Of a DNA stretch of 40,225 nt, positions 17,590 through 25,908 are shown piece by piece. Source of the DNA: Bacteroidales bacterium. GTDB taxonomy: Bacteria > Bacteroidota > Bacteroidia > Bacteroidales > UBA932. Numbering within the stretch: the stretch's first letter is position 1; each line of letters starts with the position of its first letter. The stretch spans positions 1-40,225 of the forward strand of contig SUYY01000020.1 of NCBI GenBank assembly GCA_015060205.1. The letters run 5' to 3'. A program made the translations under genes and the position numbers. The notes under the pieces are model-generated. The model was not told where the DNA came from. It made no database searches and saw only the letters and a list, made by a program, of their open reading frames with translations.

Positions 17590-18247
17590 GCGCCATCGAG
17601 GGGTGATTGAATTCAAGACGTACCGTGTCCTGGACCGCCTTGTTCAGTGTAGCCTTCCACCAGTTGTCGAAAACCACATCCTCTGTCGGATATTCCAGTC
17701 CATATGATCTTATCTTAAGACTGTTGTCAGGCGAAAATATCGATACCTGACGTCCTATGCCGCAGTCGAATTCGATGGTGTCGTTTATGGCGAATGCGGT
17801 TCCTTCGTCTGTTACCGCCTCTATGGTTATCCCGAGCGCTCCAAGGTCGAACATCCTGGTATATTCCATCAGCAGGGATGCATTTCCTATGGTATGGTCG
17901 AGTCTTCCGCCTGCTGTACCTATCAGATATATGCGGGAGAGTCCTTCAATATTGTTGACGGCCCATCTTACGGCCTTTGTCTGGTCGTTATGTTCCTGCT
18001 CGTCTTCCTTGATGATGATATCTGAATATTTCTTCTGCATGGTAGGGGAGAGGGTATCCATGTCCCCGATGACAAGGTCGGGAGTGCGCTCCTTTCCGAA
18101 TATCGACCTGCTTGCACGCAGATATTTGACAAGTGCCCCGTCGCAGCATATGGTGAAGTCTGCTGAGCGGATGAGATACCTCGGATACTCGGTCTTCGGG
18201 AACTGACCGTCGCAGATTATGACCGCTGTCCTGTCAAATGATTCCAT
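17573..18247 (-). CDS. thiN: Thiamine diphosphokinase
   Basis: 224 residues. Transfers pyrophosphate from ATP to thiamine, giving ThDP. Catalytic-domain motifs are CCDGAL near residue 35, PDLVIGDMDTLS near 56, the EHNDQTKAVRWA segment near 85 and GTAGGRLDHTIGN near 110. The C-terminal thiamine-binding beta domain has SIFSPDNSLKIRSYGLEYP. It begins one base after the stop of the LptF/G-Fmt gene, so it is in the same operon. ThDP is the cofactor of acetolactate synthase encoded nearby; a functional reason for the neighbourhood is conjecture. Confidence 0.9.
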   Translation of the reverse strand: MESFDRTAVIICDGQFPKTEYPRYLIRSADFTICCDGALVKYLRASRSIFGKERTPDLVIGDMDTLSPTMQKKYSDIIIKEDEQEHNDQTKAVRWAVNNIEGLSRIYLIGTAGGRLDHTIGNASLLMEYTRMFDLGALGITIEAVTDEGTAFAINDTIEFDCGIGRQVSIFSPDNSLKIRSYGLEYPTEDVVFDNWWKATLNKAVQDTVRLEFNHPSMALVFLN

Positions 18248-18248
18248 A

Positions 18249-20705
18249 TCAAGCCTTCTTTCCTGTGATTTGAGAAGATGTTCCCTGTGAAGTCGAATAT
18301 GACTGAGGTTCGCGGAATCCGATGAGGAAGTCCTTGACAGCCATGCGTTTCTTTCCGGAAATCTGAAGTTCGGTCACTGACAGTGCTCCATCTGCCGTGG
18401 TTATGGCAAGATATGTCTTTCCGTCGGAAAGAACCGTTCCCGGCAAGACGGATGTCATTCCATGCTGCTCGAGAAGATCCCTGAATCCGTCTCCGGTCAC
18501 CTTGACGGTGCTGAATATCTTCATCTGGATGGTCTTGTCATCCTTGACAAGTTCTGTGAACGCCGCAGGATATGGACTCAGACCGCGTATGAGATTATAT
18601 ATGTGTCTTGTCTTTCCGTTCCAGTTGATGTGGCAGAGTTCGCGGCTGAGTTTCGGTGCCGGTCTGAGAATCTCTGAACCCTGGATGAAACTGCGCTGCA
18701 CGCGGAAGTCCACATTGCCTTCTATGATCGCTTCCACCGTCTGCACCACGAGGTTGGAACCCATTTCCATCAGTTTGTCGTGTACCTGACCCACATTCTC
18801 GTCCGGGTCTATCAGGCACTGCTCCCTGAACATGATCTTTCCGGTATCCATTCCCTCATCAATCATGAATGTGGTCACTCCGGTAGCCTTGTCGCCGTTG
18901 ATTACAGCCCAGTTGATAGGAGCCGCTCCGCGGTATTGAGGAAGCAGGGCAGCATGCAGGTTGAATGTACCCATCGGAGGCATTTCCCACACTACCTTAG
19001 GCAGCATGCGGAAAGCGACCACGGCAAAGATATCGCCCTTCCACGCCTTGAGGGCATCCAGAAATTCCGGATCCTTGAGCGAAACCGGCTGAAGCACAGG
19101 GATATTATGCTCTACTGCATATTTCTTCACTGCGCTTTCGTTCACTTTCAGACCTCTTCCGCTTGCCTTGTCAGCGACAGTGACGACTCCAACCACATTG
19201 TATCCGCTCTTTATCAGGGCATCGAGGGGTGCTACTGCAAATTCAGGTGTACCCATGTAGACGATGCGTGTCTTCTTGAATATTCCCATTATCTTGGCCT
19301 TTATCTTTCTGATTCCACTCTTTATTGCGTCCATGTTGAATATTGCGGAGTCATTTATTGCCTTCCACGTAAGGAAAAGTCCGGTAGGGAAGAGTACATA
19401 AGTCGAGAAGAACACTCCGCTGAAAGGTGATACCGCTCCGTCTCTTGCCAGTTTGACTCCTGATATGTCGATTACCCAGTAGGCTACGAAGAACAGTACC
19501 GATATGATGGCCGGTGTTCCGAGACCTCCTTTCCTTATAAGCGCTCCCAGAGGCGCTCCGATGAAGAAGAATATCAGACATGCGATCGACAGGGCGAACT
19601 TCTTCAGGATCTCGATGTCGATAAGTCGGAGAATGAACGTGTGATGATATCTCTCCCGTGAAAACGACTCCAGATTCATCCTCAGTTCCTCTGCATTCTG
19701 CTTGGCCTTCTCGACTGCCTTTATCTCGGCGTCGATGTCTTCCCATACTCCTATGCCTTCCTTGACGAACGGAGTCTTATGTTGCACCCCTGTGTCAAGT
19801 TGTGAATTGTATCTGAGTATCCTGGACCTTCCCATCGACTGGATGTTCTCTGCCTTACCCGTGGCGTTGAGTTCTCCGATGGAGTCCTGACTGTGGTTGA
19901 GTTGCTTTAGGTTCATGGACTTGACCTGGTCGTTGAACCTGCTGGAGTCAGACTTGTGGAAAGCGTAGTTCTTCAGAGGAATCACCATTGCCTGACGCTC
20001 GAAGTCGATCTTCTGCAACTGAAGGGTCGTGTCCCTGTATTTCTTGGTGTTGGTCTCCTCGTAGTTGCTTCCGTTGTACATGACGAATGTCAGGTAACTC
20101 TTGTCCTTGGACATCTTCATTTCGGCGGAATCCGCGAGAGTCAGGCTTGTGTTGCCCTTGTTTCCGGTGTGGTTGTACACCATCACACCGTGCATCATTC
20201 CTGTCTCGTCATTCCTTTCCTTGACCCTGAGGATATAACCATCGATACCGTTGTAGAATGTCCTTGTAGGTATCTTGATCTCCTCCTTGGTCCTTCCGAT
20301 GTCGTCCCTCAATGTGTATATCTTGTTGTAGGCTACCGGAATGAGGTCGTTGGAAATGAAGAATGCTCCTACGCTGACCACTCCGCAGACCAGAGCAAGC
20401 GGAATCATCACTCTCTGAAGAGATATTCCGGCCGCCTTGATGGCAAGCAGTTCGTTGTTCTCTCCGAGGGTTCCGAGGGTCATCATTGATGACAGCAGGG
20501 TGGCCAGAGGCAGGGACAGAGGCAGAAGAGTTGCGCTGCCCCATCCGAGGAACTCGAGTATGACCTTGAAACTCAGACCCTTGCCGACCAGTTCGTCGAT
20601 ATAGAGCCAAAGGAACTGCATCATCAGTATGAATACGACGACGAGAAGGATCGCAAAGAACGGTCCTATGAAAGATCGCAATATGAACTGGTCAAGTTTC
20701 TTCAT
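18249..20705 (-). CDS. Fusion: LptF/LptG-type permease with methionyl-tRNA formyltransferase
   Basis: 818 residues in one uninterrupted frame. Residues 1-455 are an LptF/LptG (YjgP/YjgQ) permease: three N-terminal membrane segments (about 12-36, 56-80, 98-118), a large periplasmic region (about 125-362), and three more segments (about 368-388, 398-416, 430-447). These proteins pair with the ATPase LptB to extract lipopolysaccharide. After a short basic linker (IKSGIRKIKAK), residues 473-818 form a complete Fmt, which formylates initiator Met-tRNA. It has MGTPEFAV, FNLHAALLPQYRGAAPINW with N582 and H584, DEGMDTG with catalytic D620, and the C-terminal tRNA-binding domain. M473 would be a normal Fmt start. 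The C-terminus of LptF/G is cytoplasmic, so the Fmt part would face the right side. It overlaps alaS by one base (TAATG). Whether one polypeptide or a separately initiated Fmt is made cannot be seen. Confidence 0.9.
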   Translation of the reverse strand: MKKLDQFILRSFIGPFFAILLVVVFILMMQFLWLYIDELVGKGLSFKVILEFLGWGSATLLPLSLPLATLLSSMMTLGTLGENNELLAIKAAGISLQRVMIPLALVCGVVSVGAFFISNDLIPVAYNKIYTLRDDIGRTKEEIKIPTRTFYNGIDGYILRVKERNDETGMMHGVMVYNHTGNKGNTSLTLADSAEMKMSKDKSYLTFVMYNGSNYEETNTKKYRDTTLQLQKIDFERQAMVIPLKNYAFHKSDSSRFNDQVKSMNLKQLNHSQDSIGELNATGKAENIQSMGRSRILRYNSQLDTGVQHKTPFVKEGIGVWEDIDAEIKAVEKAKQNAEELRMNLESFSRERYHHTFILRLIDIEILKKFALSIACLIFFFIGAPLGALIRKGGLGTPAIISVLFFVAYWVIDISGVKLARDGAVSPFSGVFFSTYVLFPTGLFLTWKAINDSAIFNMDAIKSGIRKIKAKIMGIFKKTRIVYMGTPEFAVAPLDALIKSGYNVVGVVTVADKASGRGLKVNESAVKKYAVEHNIPVLQPVSLKDPEFLDALKAWKGDIFAVVAFRMLPKVVWEMPPMGTFNLHAALLPQYRGAAPINWAVINGDKATGVTTFMIDEGMDTGKIMFREQCLIDPDENVGQVHDKLMEMGSNLVVQTVEAIIEGNVDFRVQRSFIQGSEILRPAPKLSRELCHINWNGKTRHIYNLIRGLSPYPAAFTELVKDDKTIQMKIFSTVKVTGDGFRDLLEQHGMTSVLPGTVLSDGKTYLAITTADGALSVTELQISGKKRMAVKDFLIGFREPQSYSTSQGTSSQITGKKA

Positions 20706-23320
20706 TATTTTGTTGCTGCCTCAATCATTTTAGCGAGAGCGCCGGCGAGACCGTCAATGTTCTTTCCTCCTGCTGTAGCAAGACCCGGCTGTCCGCCGCC
20801 GCCACCCTGGATAAGTTTCGCCGCTTCACGCACGTCGGCACCTGCATTGTGTCCTGCCTTTACAAGGTCCTCCGAGTACATGAGCAGAAGTTGTGGCTTG
20901 CCTGCAGATTCGAATCCTGCCGCAATCACGAAGTTCTCCATCTCCTTCTGAAGCATGAACGCCGCATTCTTGAGCATTGCAGGGTCGATGCCGTAGTCGA
21001 TGGTCACTACGTTTGTTCCGTTGATTTCCTTTGCGAGGGTCTTGAGATTGTTCTTGAGGGTGATGGTCTTTTCCTTGATGATCTCCTCCATCTGCTTCTT
21101 ATAGTTCTCGTTCTCCTCGATCATCTTCCTGATTGCACTGGCGAGGTCAGGAACATTGTTGAAGAATGACTTCGCGATACGGAGAGTTGTCTCCATTGTG
21201 TCCACCATCATTTCTGCATATACGCCTGTAGTCGCCTCGATACGACGTACACCTGCGGCGATTGCCGACTCGGTGGATATCTTGAAGAAGCCTATCTGAC
21301 CTGTAGCGGCGGCATGTGTACCTCCGCAGAGTTCGCATGACTGTCCGAACTTCACCACGCGTACCTTGTCACCGTATTTCTCTCCGAAAAGTGCCATTGC
21401 ACCCATTTCCTGTGCCTCTTCCATTGTGGCGTTGCGGTTTTCGTCGAGAGGATAGTTCGCTCTGATAAGGGCGTTGACGCGGCTTTCCACGAGGTCGATC
21501 TGCTCGTCGGTGAGTTTCTCGAAGTGAGAGAAGTCGAAACGGAAGTATTTGTCGCATACATACGAACCCTTCTGCTCCACATGTGTTCCGAGGATTTCAC
21601 GGAGAGCCTGATGGAGAAGGTGGGTTGCCGTATGGTTGTTCTCTATCTGGAGCCTTCTTTCAGTGTCCACATGGAGGCTGAAACTTTCAGTGCAGTCTGA
21701 AGGAATGCGCTCTGCAACGTGGATTGTGAGATTGTTCTCCTTGATCGTGTTCACGATGGCGATCTTCTCACCGCTTTCCGAAAGGATGTAACCAGTATCT
21801 CCTACCTGACCTCCCATCTCGGCATAGAACGGAGTACGCTCGAACACGAGTTGGTACATTGTCTTGTTCTTTGCTTTCACGGTGCGGTGACGGGTAAGTT
21901 GTACGTTCTCCAGGTCTGTATAGTCATATCCGAGGAACTCGATGTTGTCGCAGTGGGCAAATTCCACCCAGTCTCCCGATTCGATCGCTGTGGCGTTGCG
22001 CGCCCTGTCCTTCTGTTTCTGGAGTTCAGCCTGGAAAGACTCGAGGTCGATGGTATATCCTTTCTCGGATGCTATGAGTTCCGAGAGGTCAATAGGGAAT
22101 CCGAATGTGTCATAAAGTACGAATGCGTCCTCTCCTGAAATGACCTTTGTCTCTGCAGATTTTGCCATGATGTTGTCCATCAGGCGGATACCTCTGTCGA
22201 GAGTGCGGAGGAAAGCCATTTCCTCTTCCTTGATCACACGCTCGATGAGAGTCTGCTGCTTTACGATCTCAGGATAGAACTCGCCCATGTCGTCCACGAG
22301 TTGCTGCACCAGACGGCAGATGAACGGTTCGTTGAATCCGAGGAATGTATATCCGTAACGTACTGCACGGCGGAGGATTCTGCGGATTACATATCCGGCC
22401 TTCACATTCGATGGAAGTTGGCCGTCTGCGATAGAGAAACTGATTGCACGGATATGGTCGGCAATCACCCTCATTGCGATGTCCTCCTCTGTAGTGTTTC
22501 CGTATTTATGTCCTGAAAGTTCCTCGATCTTTGCGATCATTCCTGTGAACACGTCGGTGTCGTAGTTTGACTGCTTGCCCTGAAGAGCCATGCAGAGACG
22601 CTCGAAGCCCATTCCTGTATCCACATTCTTGTTAGGAAGGAGTTCAAGTTCTCCGTTTGCCTTGCGGTTGTACTGCATGAACACATTGTTCCATATCTCG
22701 ATCACAAGATGATGGTCCTTGTTCACGAGTTCCGCTCCCGGCACGGCAGCACGCTCCTCGTCGCTTCTGAGGTCGATATGGATTTCAGAGCAAGGACCGC
22801 AAGGACCGGTATCACCCATTTCCCAGAAGTTGTCCTTCTTGTTTCCGAGCAGGATGCGGTCTTCCGGAAGGTGCTTCTTCCATGCCTCCATAGCCTCTGT
22901 GTCAAGTGTCGTTCCATCTGCTTCCGAACCCTCGAACACTGTTGCATAGAGTCTGTCCTTGTCCAGTTTATATACTTCGGTAAGAAGTTCCCAGGCCCAG
23001 TCGATGGCCTCTTCCTTGAAGTAGTCGCCGAAACTCCAGTTTCCGAGCATCTCGAACATCGTGTGGTGGTAGGTGTCGCGTCCTACCTCCTCAAGGTCAT
23101 TGTGCTTGCCGCTCACACGGAGGCACTTCTGACTGTCAGCGACCCTTTTCCATTTTGCCGGGCTGTTGCCGAGGAACCAATCCTTGAACTGGTTCATACC
23201 GGCGTTGGTGAACATGAGTGTCGGGTCGTTCTTAACAACCATAGGTGCCGAAGGCACAATCTGATGCCCCTTTGATGCAAAGAAGTCAAGGAAGGCTTTT
23301 CTGATCTCTTTAGATGTCAT
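20705..23320 (-). CDS. alaS: Alanyl-tRNA synthetase
   Basis: 871 residues, full length. Class II catalytic core with [16 protein letters not shown] and the [23 protein letters not shown] segment; tRNA-recognition domain; editing domain with the zinc motif HTATHLLHQ (HxxxH) and [16 protein letters not shown] (CxxxH); C-terminal DHHA1 domain ending in [16 protein letters not shown]. It is the first gene of the minus-strand operon running into the LptF/G-Fmt fusion. It has its own promoter, which overlaps a divergent one. Confidence 0.98.
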   Translation of the reverse strand: MTSKEIRKAFLDFFASKGHQIVPSAPMVVKNDPTLMFTNAGMNQFKDWFLGNSPAKWKRVADSQKCLRVSGKHNDLEEVGRDTYHHTMFEMLGNWSFGDYFKEEAIDWAWELLTEVYKLDKDRLYATVFEGSEADGTTLDTEAMEAWKKHLPEDRILLGNKKDNFWEMGDTGPCGPCSEIHIDLRSDEERAAVPGAELVNKDHHLVIEIWNNVFMQYNRKANGELELLPNKNVDTGMGFERLCMALQGKQSNYDTDVFTGMIAKIEELSGHKYGNTTEEDIAMRVIADHIRAISFSIADGQLPSNVKAGYVIRRILRRAVRYGYTFLGFNEPFICRLVQQLVDDMGEFYPEIVKQQTLIERVIKEEEMAFLRTLDRGIRLMDNIMAKSAETKVISGEDAFVLYDTFGFPIDLSELIASEKGYTIDLESFQAELQKQKDRARNATAIESGDWVEFAHCDNIEFLGYDYTDLENVQLTRHRTVKAKNKTMYQLVFERTPFYAEMGGQVGDTGYILSESGEKIAIVNTIKENNLTIHVAERIPSDCTESFSLHVDTERRLQIENNHTATHLLHQALREILGTHVEQKGSYVCDKYFRFDFSHFEKLTDEQIDLVESRVNALIRANYPLDENRNATMEEAQEMGAMALFGEKYGDKVRVVKFGQSCELCGGTHAAATGQIGFFKISTESAIAAGVRRIEATTGVYAEMMVDTMETTLRIAKSFFNNVPDLASAIRKMIEENENYKKQMEEIIKEKTITLKNNLKTLAKEINGTNVVTIDYGIDPAMLKNAAFMLQKEMENFVIAAGFESAGKPQLLLMYSEDLVKAGHNAGADVREAAKLIQGGGGGQPGLATAGGKNIDGLAGALAKMIEAATK

Positions 23321-23381
23321 ATATCGATATTTTTATTTGTCTTTTCAAGGCCGCCGGTTCCTGCAGCGGCAAAATAACTTG

Positions 23382-23413
23382 CAAAAATACTAAATTTTTT
23401 GCCATGCGACAAA
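23382..23413 (-). promoter_or_regulatory. Bacteroides-type promoter of alaS
   Basis: Minus strand TTTG (23413-23410), a 20-base gap and TATTTTTG (23389-23382), 61 bases before the alaS ATG. Its upstream half overlaps the divergent promoter at 23398-23428 by 16 bases. Confidence 0.7.
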
Positions 23414-23428
23414 AAATCCTTAATTTTG
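23398..23428 (+). promoter_or_regulatory. Bacteroides-type promoter of the M23 peptidase pair
   Basis: TTTG (23398-23401), a 19-base gap and TAATTTTG (23421-23428), an excellent match. The expected start of transcription, about 7 bases after the box, falls on or next to the ATG at 23435, so the message may be leaderless. Confidence 0.75.
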
Positions 23429-23434
23429 CATGTT

Positions 23435-24454
23435 ATGGCTAAACTGAGGAAATATACATTCAATACAAAAACGCTTTCATACGAGGTGATAAAGCGGTCC
23501 AGAAAGTCCCGGGTCATCAGGTCTCTGGCTGTTTTTGCCGGCAGTATGATGGTCTCCGTGCTGTATTTCTGGCTCTATACTTCAGTCCTTGGTCTGGAAC
23601 TTCCCAAAACGATAATACTCAAGAAAAGAAATGCCGAATGGGCCTCCAGGATGGAGGTCATGAACAGGCAGTTGGATAAGTGTGACGAGACATTGACCGC
23701 CCTCCAGATGAGGGACGACGATATATACAGGTCCATATTCGGTATGCATGAGATTCCTGCAGAGGTCAGAAATGCAGGTTTCGGAGGCGTGAACAGATAT
23801 GAGCATCTCGACGGTGTGGACCAGAACGGCCTGCTCAGGAATACTGTTGTCAGACTTGATGTGCTGACGAAGAAGTCATATGTCCAGAGCAAGTCCTTCG
23901 ACGAGGTGGCGGCTCTGTCAAAGAGGGCAGGCGACATGGCCTCGTGCATTCCGGCCATCCCTCCGGTGGTGCCTGACAGGAACATCTACCGTCTTTCGAG
24001 CAGTTTCGGTTTCAGACGGGATCCGTTTACCGGCAGGGCCAAGAGACACACAGGCGTCGATTTTGCCCTCAAGCCGGGCAATCCGATATATGCGACAGGA
24101 GACGGGGTGGTGGAAAGCGTGAAGTTCGAGTTCTTCGGCTACGGAAATTCGGTGGTGATAGACCATGGATTCGGTTACAAGACCAGGTACGCTCATCTTA
24201 AGTCGATAGGTGTGGTGGAAGGCATGAAGGTGAAAAGGGGAGAGTGCATAGGAGAAAGCGGTAATTCCGGTCGCTCTTCCGGACCTCATCTGCATTATGA
24301 GGTCATCTACAAGGACCGTCATGTCAATCCGTCAAACTACTACGACCTCACCATCACGCCTGAAGAATATTCCACTATGGTGCAGAATACGGCCGATGCC
24401 TCAGAGAGGATAACTCTCCATCCGTCCCATAAGAAAAAACGCAGCAGGTCATGA
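23435..24454 (+). CDS. Membrane-anchored M23 (LytM) peptidase
   Basis: 339 residues from the ATG at 23435; earlier alternative starts lie inside the promoter. One N-terminal membrane segment (about 29-52), then a helical, probably coiled-coil periplasmic stretch (about 60-170) and a C-terminal M23 domain. The zinc-site residues are complete: H205/D209 in RHTGVDFAL, H254 in RYAHL, H285/H287 in PHLHYEV. Family members cut peptidoglycan cross-links or activate amidases. Here all metal ligands are kept, so an active endopeptidase is expected. The C-terminus is basic (HKKKRSRS). It overlaps its paralogue downstream by 4 bases (ATGA). Confidence 0.9.
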   Translation: MAKLRKYTFNTKTLSYEVIKRSRKSRVIRSLAVFAGSMMVSVLYFWLYTSVLGLELPKTIILKKRNAEWASRMEVMNRQLDKCDETLTALQMRDDDIYRSIFGMHEIPAEVRNAGFGGVNRYEHLDGVDQNGLLRNTVVRLDVLTKKSYVQSKSFDEVAALSKRAGDMASCIPAIPPVVPDRNIYRLSSSFGFRRDPFTGRAKRHTGVDFALKPGNPIYATGDGVVESVKFEFFGYGNSVVIDHGFGYKTRYAHLKSIGVVEGMKVKRGECIGESGNSGRSSGPHLHYEVIYKDRHVNPSNYYDLTITPEEYSTMVQNTADASERITLHPSHKKKRSRS

Positions 24455-25401
24455 GCAGCCAGTATATATTCGACAAGGACAACTACAAGTTCAAGAAGGC
24501 GAAGCCCTCCGTCTGGGTCGTCTTTCGCAAGGTGTTGTCTGGCCTGATAGCGTCTCTGTCCATGGCTGTGCTTTATTATGTGATATTTGCGCTGGTCTTC
24601 AGCACTGATGAGGAGAGACGTCTCAGACAGGAAAACCGTATGTATGAGAGGGAATTTCCTGCATTGGAGGAAAAGAGCAGGATGCTTGCGGATGTCGTGG
24701 AGGGTCTGAGCATAAGGGATGACCGTATATATGAGGAAATTTTCCATGCCTCTGCGCCGAATATGGACCCGGGTTCTTCGTTGGACTACCTGACGGGTCT
24801 CGACACCATACCGGACAAGGATATAGTGAAGCGCTCGGAAGGAAGACTCGTCGCCCTGGAGTCGAGGGCTGACGAGGTGGAACGCAACTTCAGGGATATA
24901 ATAGCGATGCTTCAGAAGAAGGACGTTTCCATACCTCCAATGTCCAACCCCCTGAAGGATATATCCTTTGCTCAGGTGGGCGCTTCTACCGGAGATAGGG
25001 TCAATCCGTTCTATAAGGTGAAGATAGCACATAACGGGCTTGACCTGATTGCGGCGGCAGGAGAACCTGTGCATGCTGCTGCAGACGGGGTGGTGTCCGA
25101 TATCACAAAGTCGAGGAAGGGACTTGGCAATGTGGTGACTATAGACCATGGCGGCGGATATCGTACAAGATATGCTCATCTTGCTGATATTGAGGTATAT
25201 AAGGGGAGAAGTGTGAAACGAGGTGCGCGCATCGGATATGTCGGTATGTCCGGAAATTCTTTTGCCCCGCATCTGCATTATGAGGTGTTGAAGGATACGC
25301 TTGTTCTGGATCCGGTGCATCATTTCTTCGCATCTGTGTCGCCGGACGAATATGTGAACATGCTGATAATGTCCGCTTCGACGGGACAATCGATGGACTG
25401 A
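24451..25401 (+). CDS. Membrane-anchored M23 (LytM) peptidase, second copy
   Basis: 316 residues. It has the same layout as the preceding gene: a basic N-terminus, one membrane segment (about 30-50), a helical region (about 55-160) and an M23 domain. Zinc residues H194/D198 (AHNGLDLIA), H243 (RYAHL) and H274/H276 (PHLHYEV) are present. Both share a SIRDDRIYEEIF / MRDDDIYRSIFG segment after the membrane helix, so they look like a tandem duplication that has diverged. The ATGA overlap suggests coupled translation and perhaps a heteromeric complex (inference). A repeat cluster follows; no clear terminator was seen. Confidence 0.9.
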   Translation: MSSQYIFDKDNYKFKKAKPSVWVVFRKVLSGLIASLSMAVLYYVIFALVFSTDEERRLRQENRMYEREFPALEEKSRMLADVVEGLSIRDDRIYEEIFHASAPNMDPGSSLDYLTGLDTIPDKDIVKRSEGRLVALESRADEVERNFRDIIAMLQKKDVSIPPMSNPLKDISFAQVGASTGDRVNPFYKVKIAHNGLDLIAAAGEPVHAAADGVVSDITKSRKGLGNVVTIDHGGGYRTRYAHLADIEVYKGRSVKRGARIGYVGMSGNSFAPHLHYEVLKDTLVLDPVHHFFASVSPDEYVNMLIMSASTGQSMD

Positions 25402-25413
25402 TGCCGTCGTCAG

Positions 25414-25454
25414 GGTGAGATTGCCGCGGCTTCAGCGAAGCCTCGCAATGACAG
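25414..25454 (-). repeat. Short interspersed palindromic repeat, minus orientation
   Basis: Read on the minus strand it begins CTGTCATTGCGAGGCTTCGC and ends GCGGCAATCTCACC. Inside is a hairpin GGCTTC-AGC-GAAGCC, and the outer ATTGC/GCAAT pairs as well. It belongs to the widespread GTCATTGCGAGG...GGCAATCTC intergenic repeat type known from Bacteroidota genomes. Confidence 0.7.
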
Positions 25455-25471
25455 TGTAGGCATCTGAATGC

Positions 25472-25575
25472 GTGACGGGAGTGAAACAACTGACATGCGG
25501 ACTGTCATTCTGAGGAGAGAAACAACTGACATGGGACTGTCATTCTGAGGAGTGAAACGACGTAAGAATCTATAC
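25472..25575 (+). repeat. 35-nt tandem units of a related interspersed repeat
   Basis: Units starting ACTGTCATTCTGAGGAG lie at 25501 and 25536, exactly 35 bases apart; a partial earlier unit (GGAGTGAAACAACTGACATG) ends at 25500. The last unit ends CGACGTAAGAATCTATAC, the usual GAATCT end, immediately before the MerR-like gene. This fills the 25402-25578 intergenic region; no promoter was recognised there. Confidence 0.75.
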
Positions 25576-25578
25576 AAT

Positions 25579-25896
25579 ATGGAAAAATACTTTTATACTG
25601 TCGGAGAAGTAGCCGAAATAATCGGAGAAAGCACGTCCCTCGTGCGTTTCTGGGCCAATGAGTTTCCAAAGTTCATCCGTCCTCAGAGAAATGCAAAGGG
25701 CAACAGACTCTTTTCAAAGGACGATGTGGAGACATTCAAGCATATACATCTGCTGGTAAAGGTGGAAGGTCTGACTCTTGAGGGCGCGGCAAAGAGACTC
25801 AAGGGAGACAGGAAGGAGGTTGTCAGCAAGGCTCGTGTCCTTGAATCGCTCAAGGCCATACGGGGACAGTTGATGGAAATACGTGAGGATCTGTAA
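25579..25896 (+). CDS. MerR-family-like transcriptional regulator (small)
   Basis: 105 residues from the ATG at 25579. The N-terminal winged-helix YTVGEVAEIIGESTSLVRFW, then PQRNAKGNRLFSKDDVETFKHIHLLVKVEGLTLEGAAKRL is a classic MerR DNA-binding domain (HTH plus wing with R.Y/F...D). After residue 75 there is only a short helix (REDL end), so no effector domain; it resembles the small MerR-like proteins common in Bacteroidota. The reading frame stays open into the repeat upstream (GTG at 25552), but the ATG fits the domain start. Target genes unknown; it is 12 bases upstream of nif3. Confidence 0.85.
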   Translation: MEKYFYTVGEVAEIIGESTSLVRFWANEFPKFIRPQRNAKGNRLFSKDDVETFKHIHLLVKVEGLTLEGAAKRLKGDRKEVVSKARVLESLKAIRGQLMEIREDL

Positions 25897-25908
25897 TATA
25901 TATATGGT

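Noticed and set aside
24340..25389. A 349-codon open frame on the minus strand opposite the second M23 peptidase gene
   Set aside because: The plus strand encodes a clear M23 protein with all metal ligands; the antisense translation is rich in His, Arg and Cys without any domain, as expected from the shadow of a coding sequence.
25472..25575. Possible CRISPR array because of evenly spaced repeats
   Set aside because: Units are directly contiguous with a 35-nt period and no unique spacers; only two to three copies; no cas genes nearby. They belong to an interspersed repeat family.
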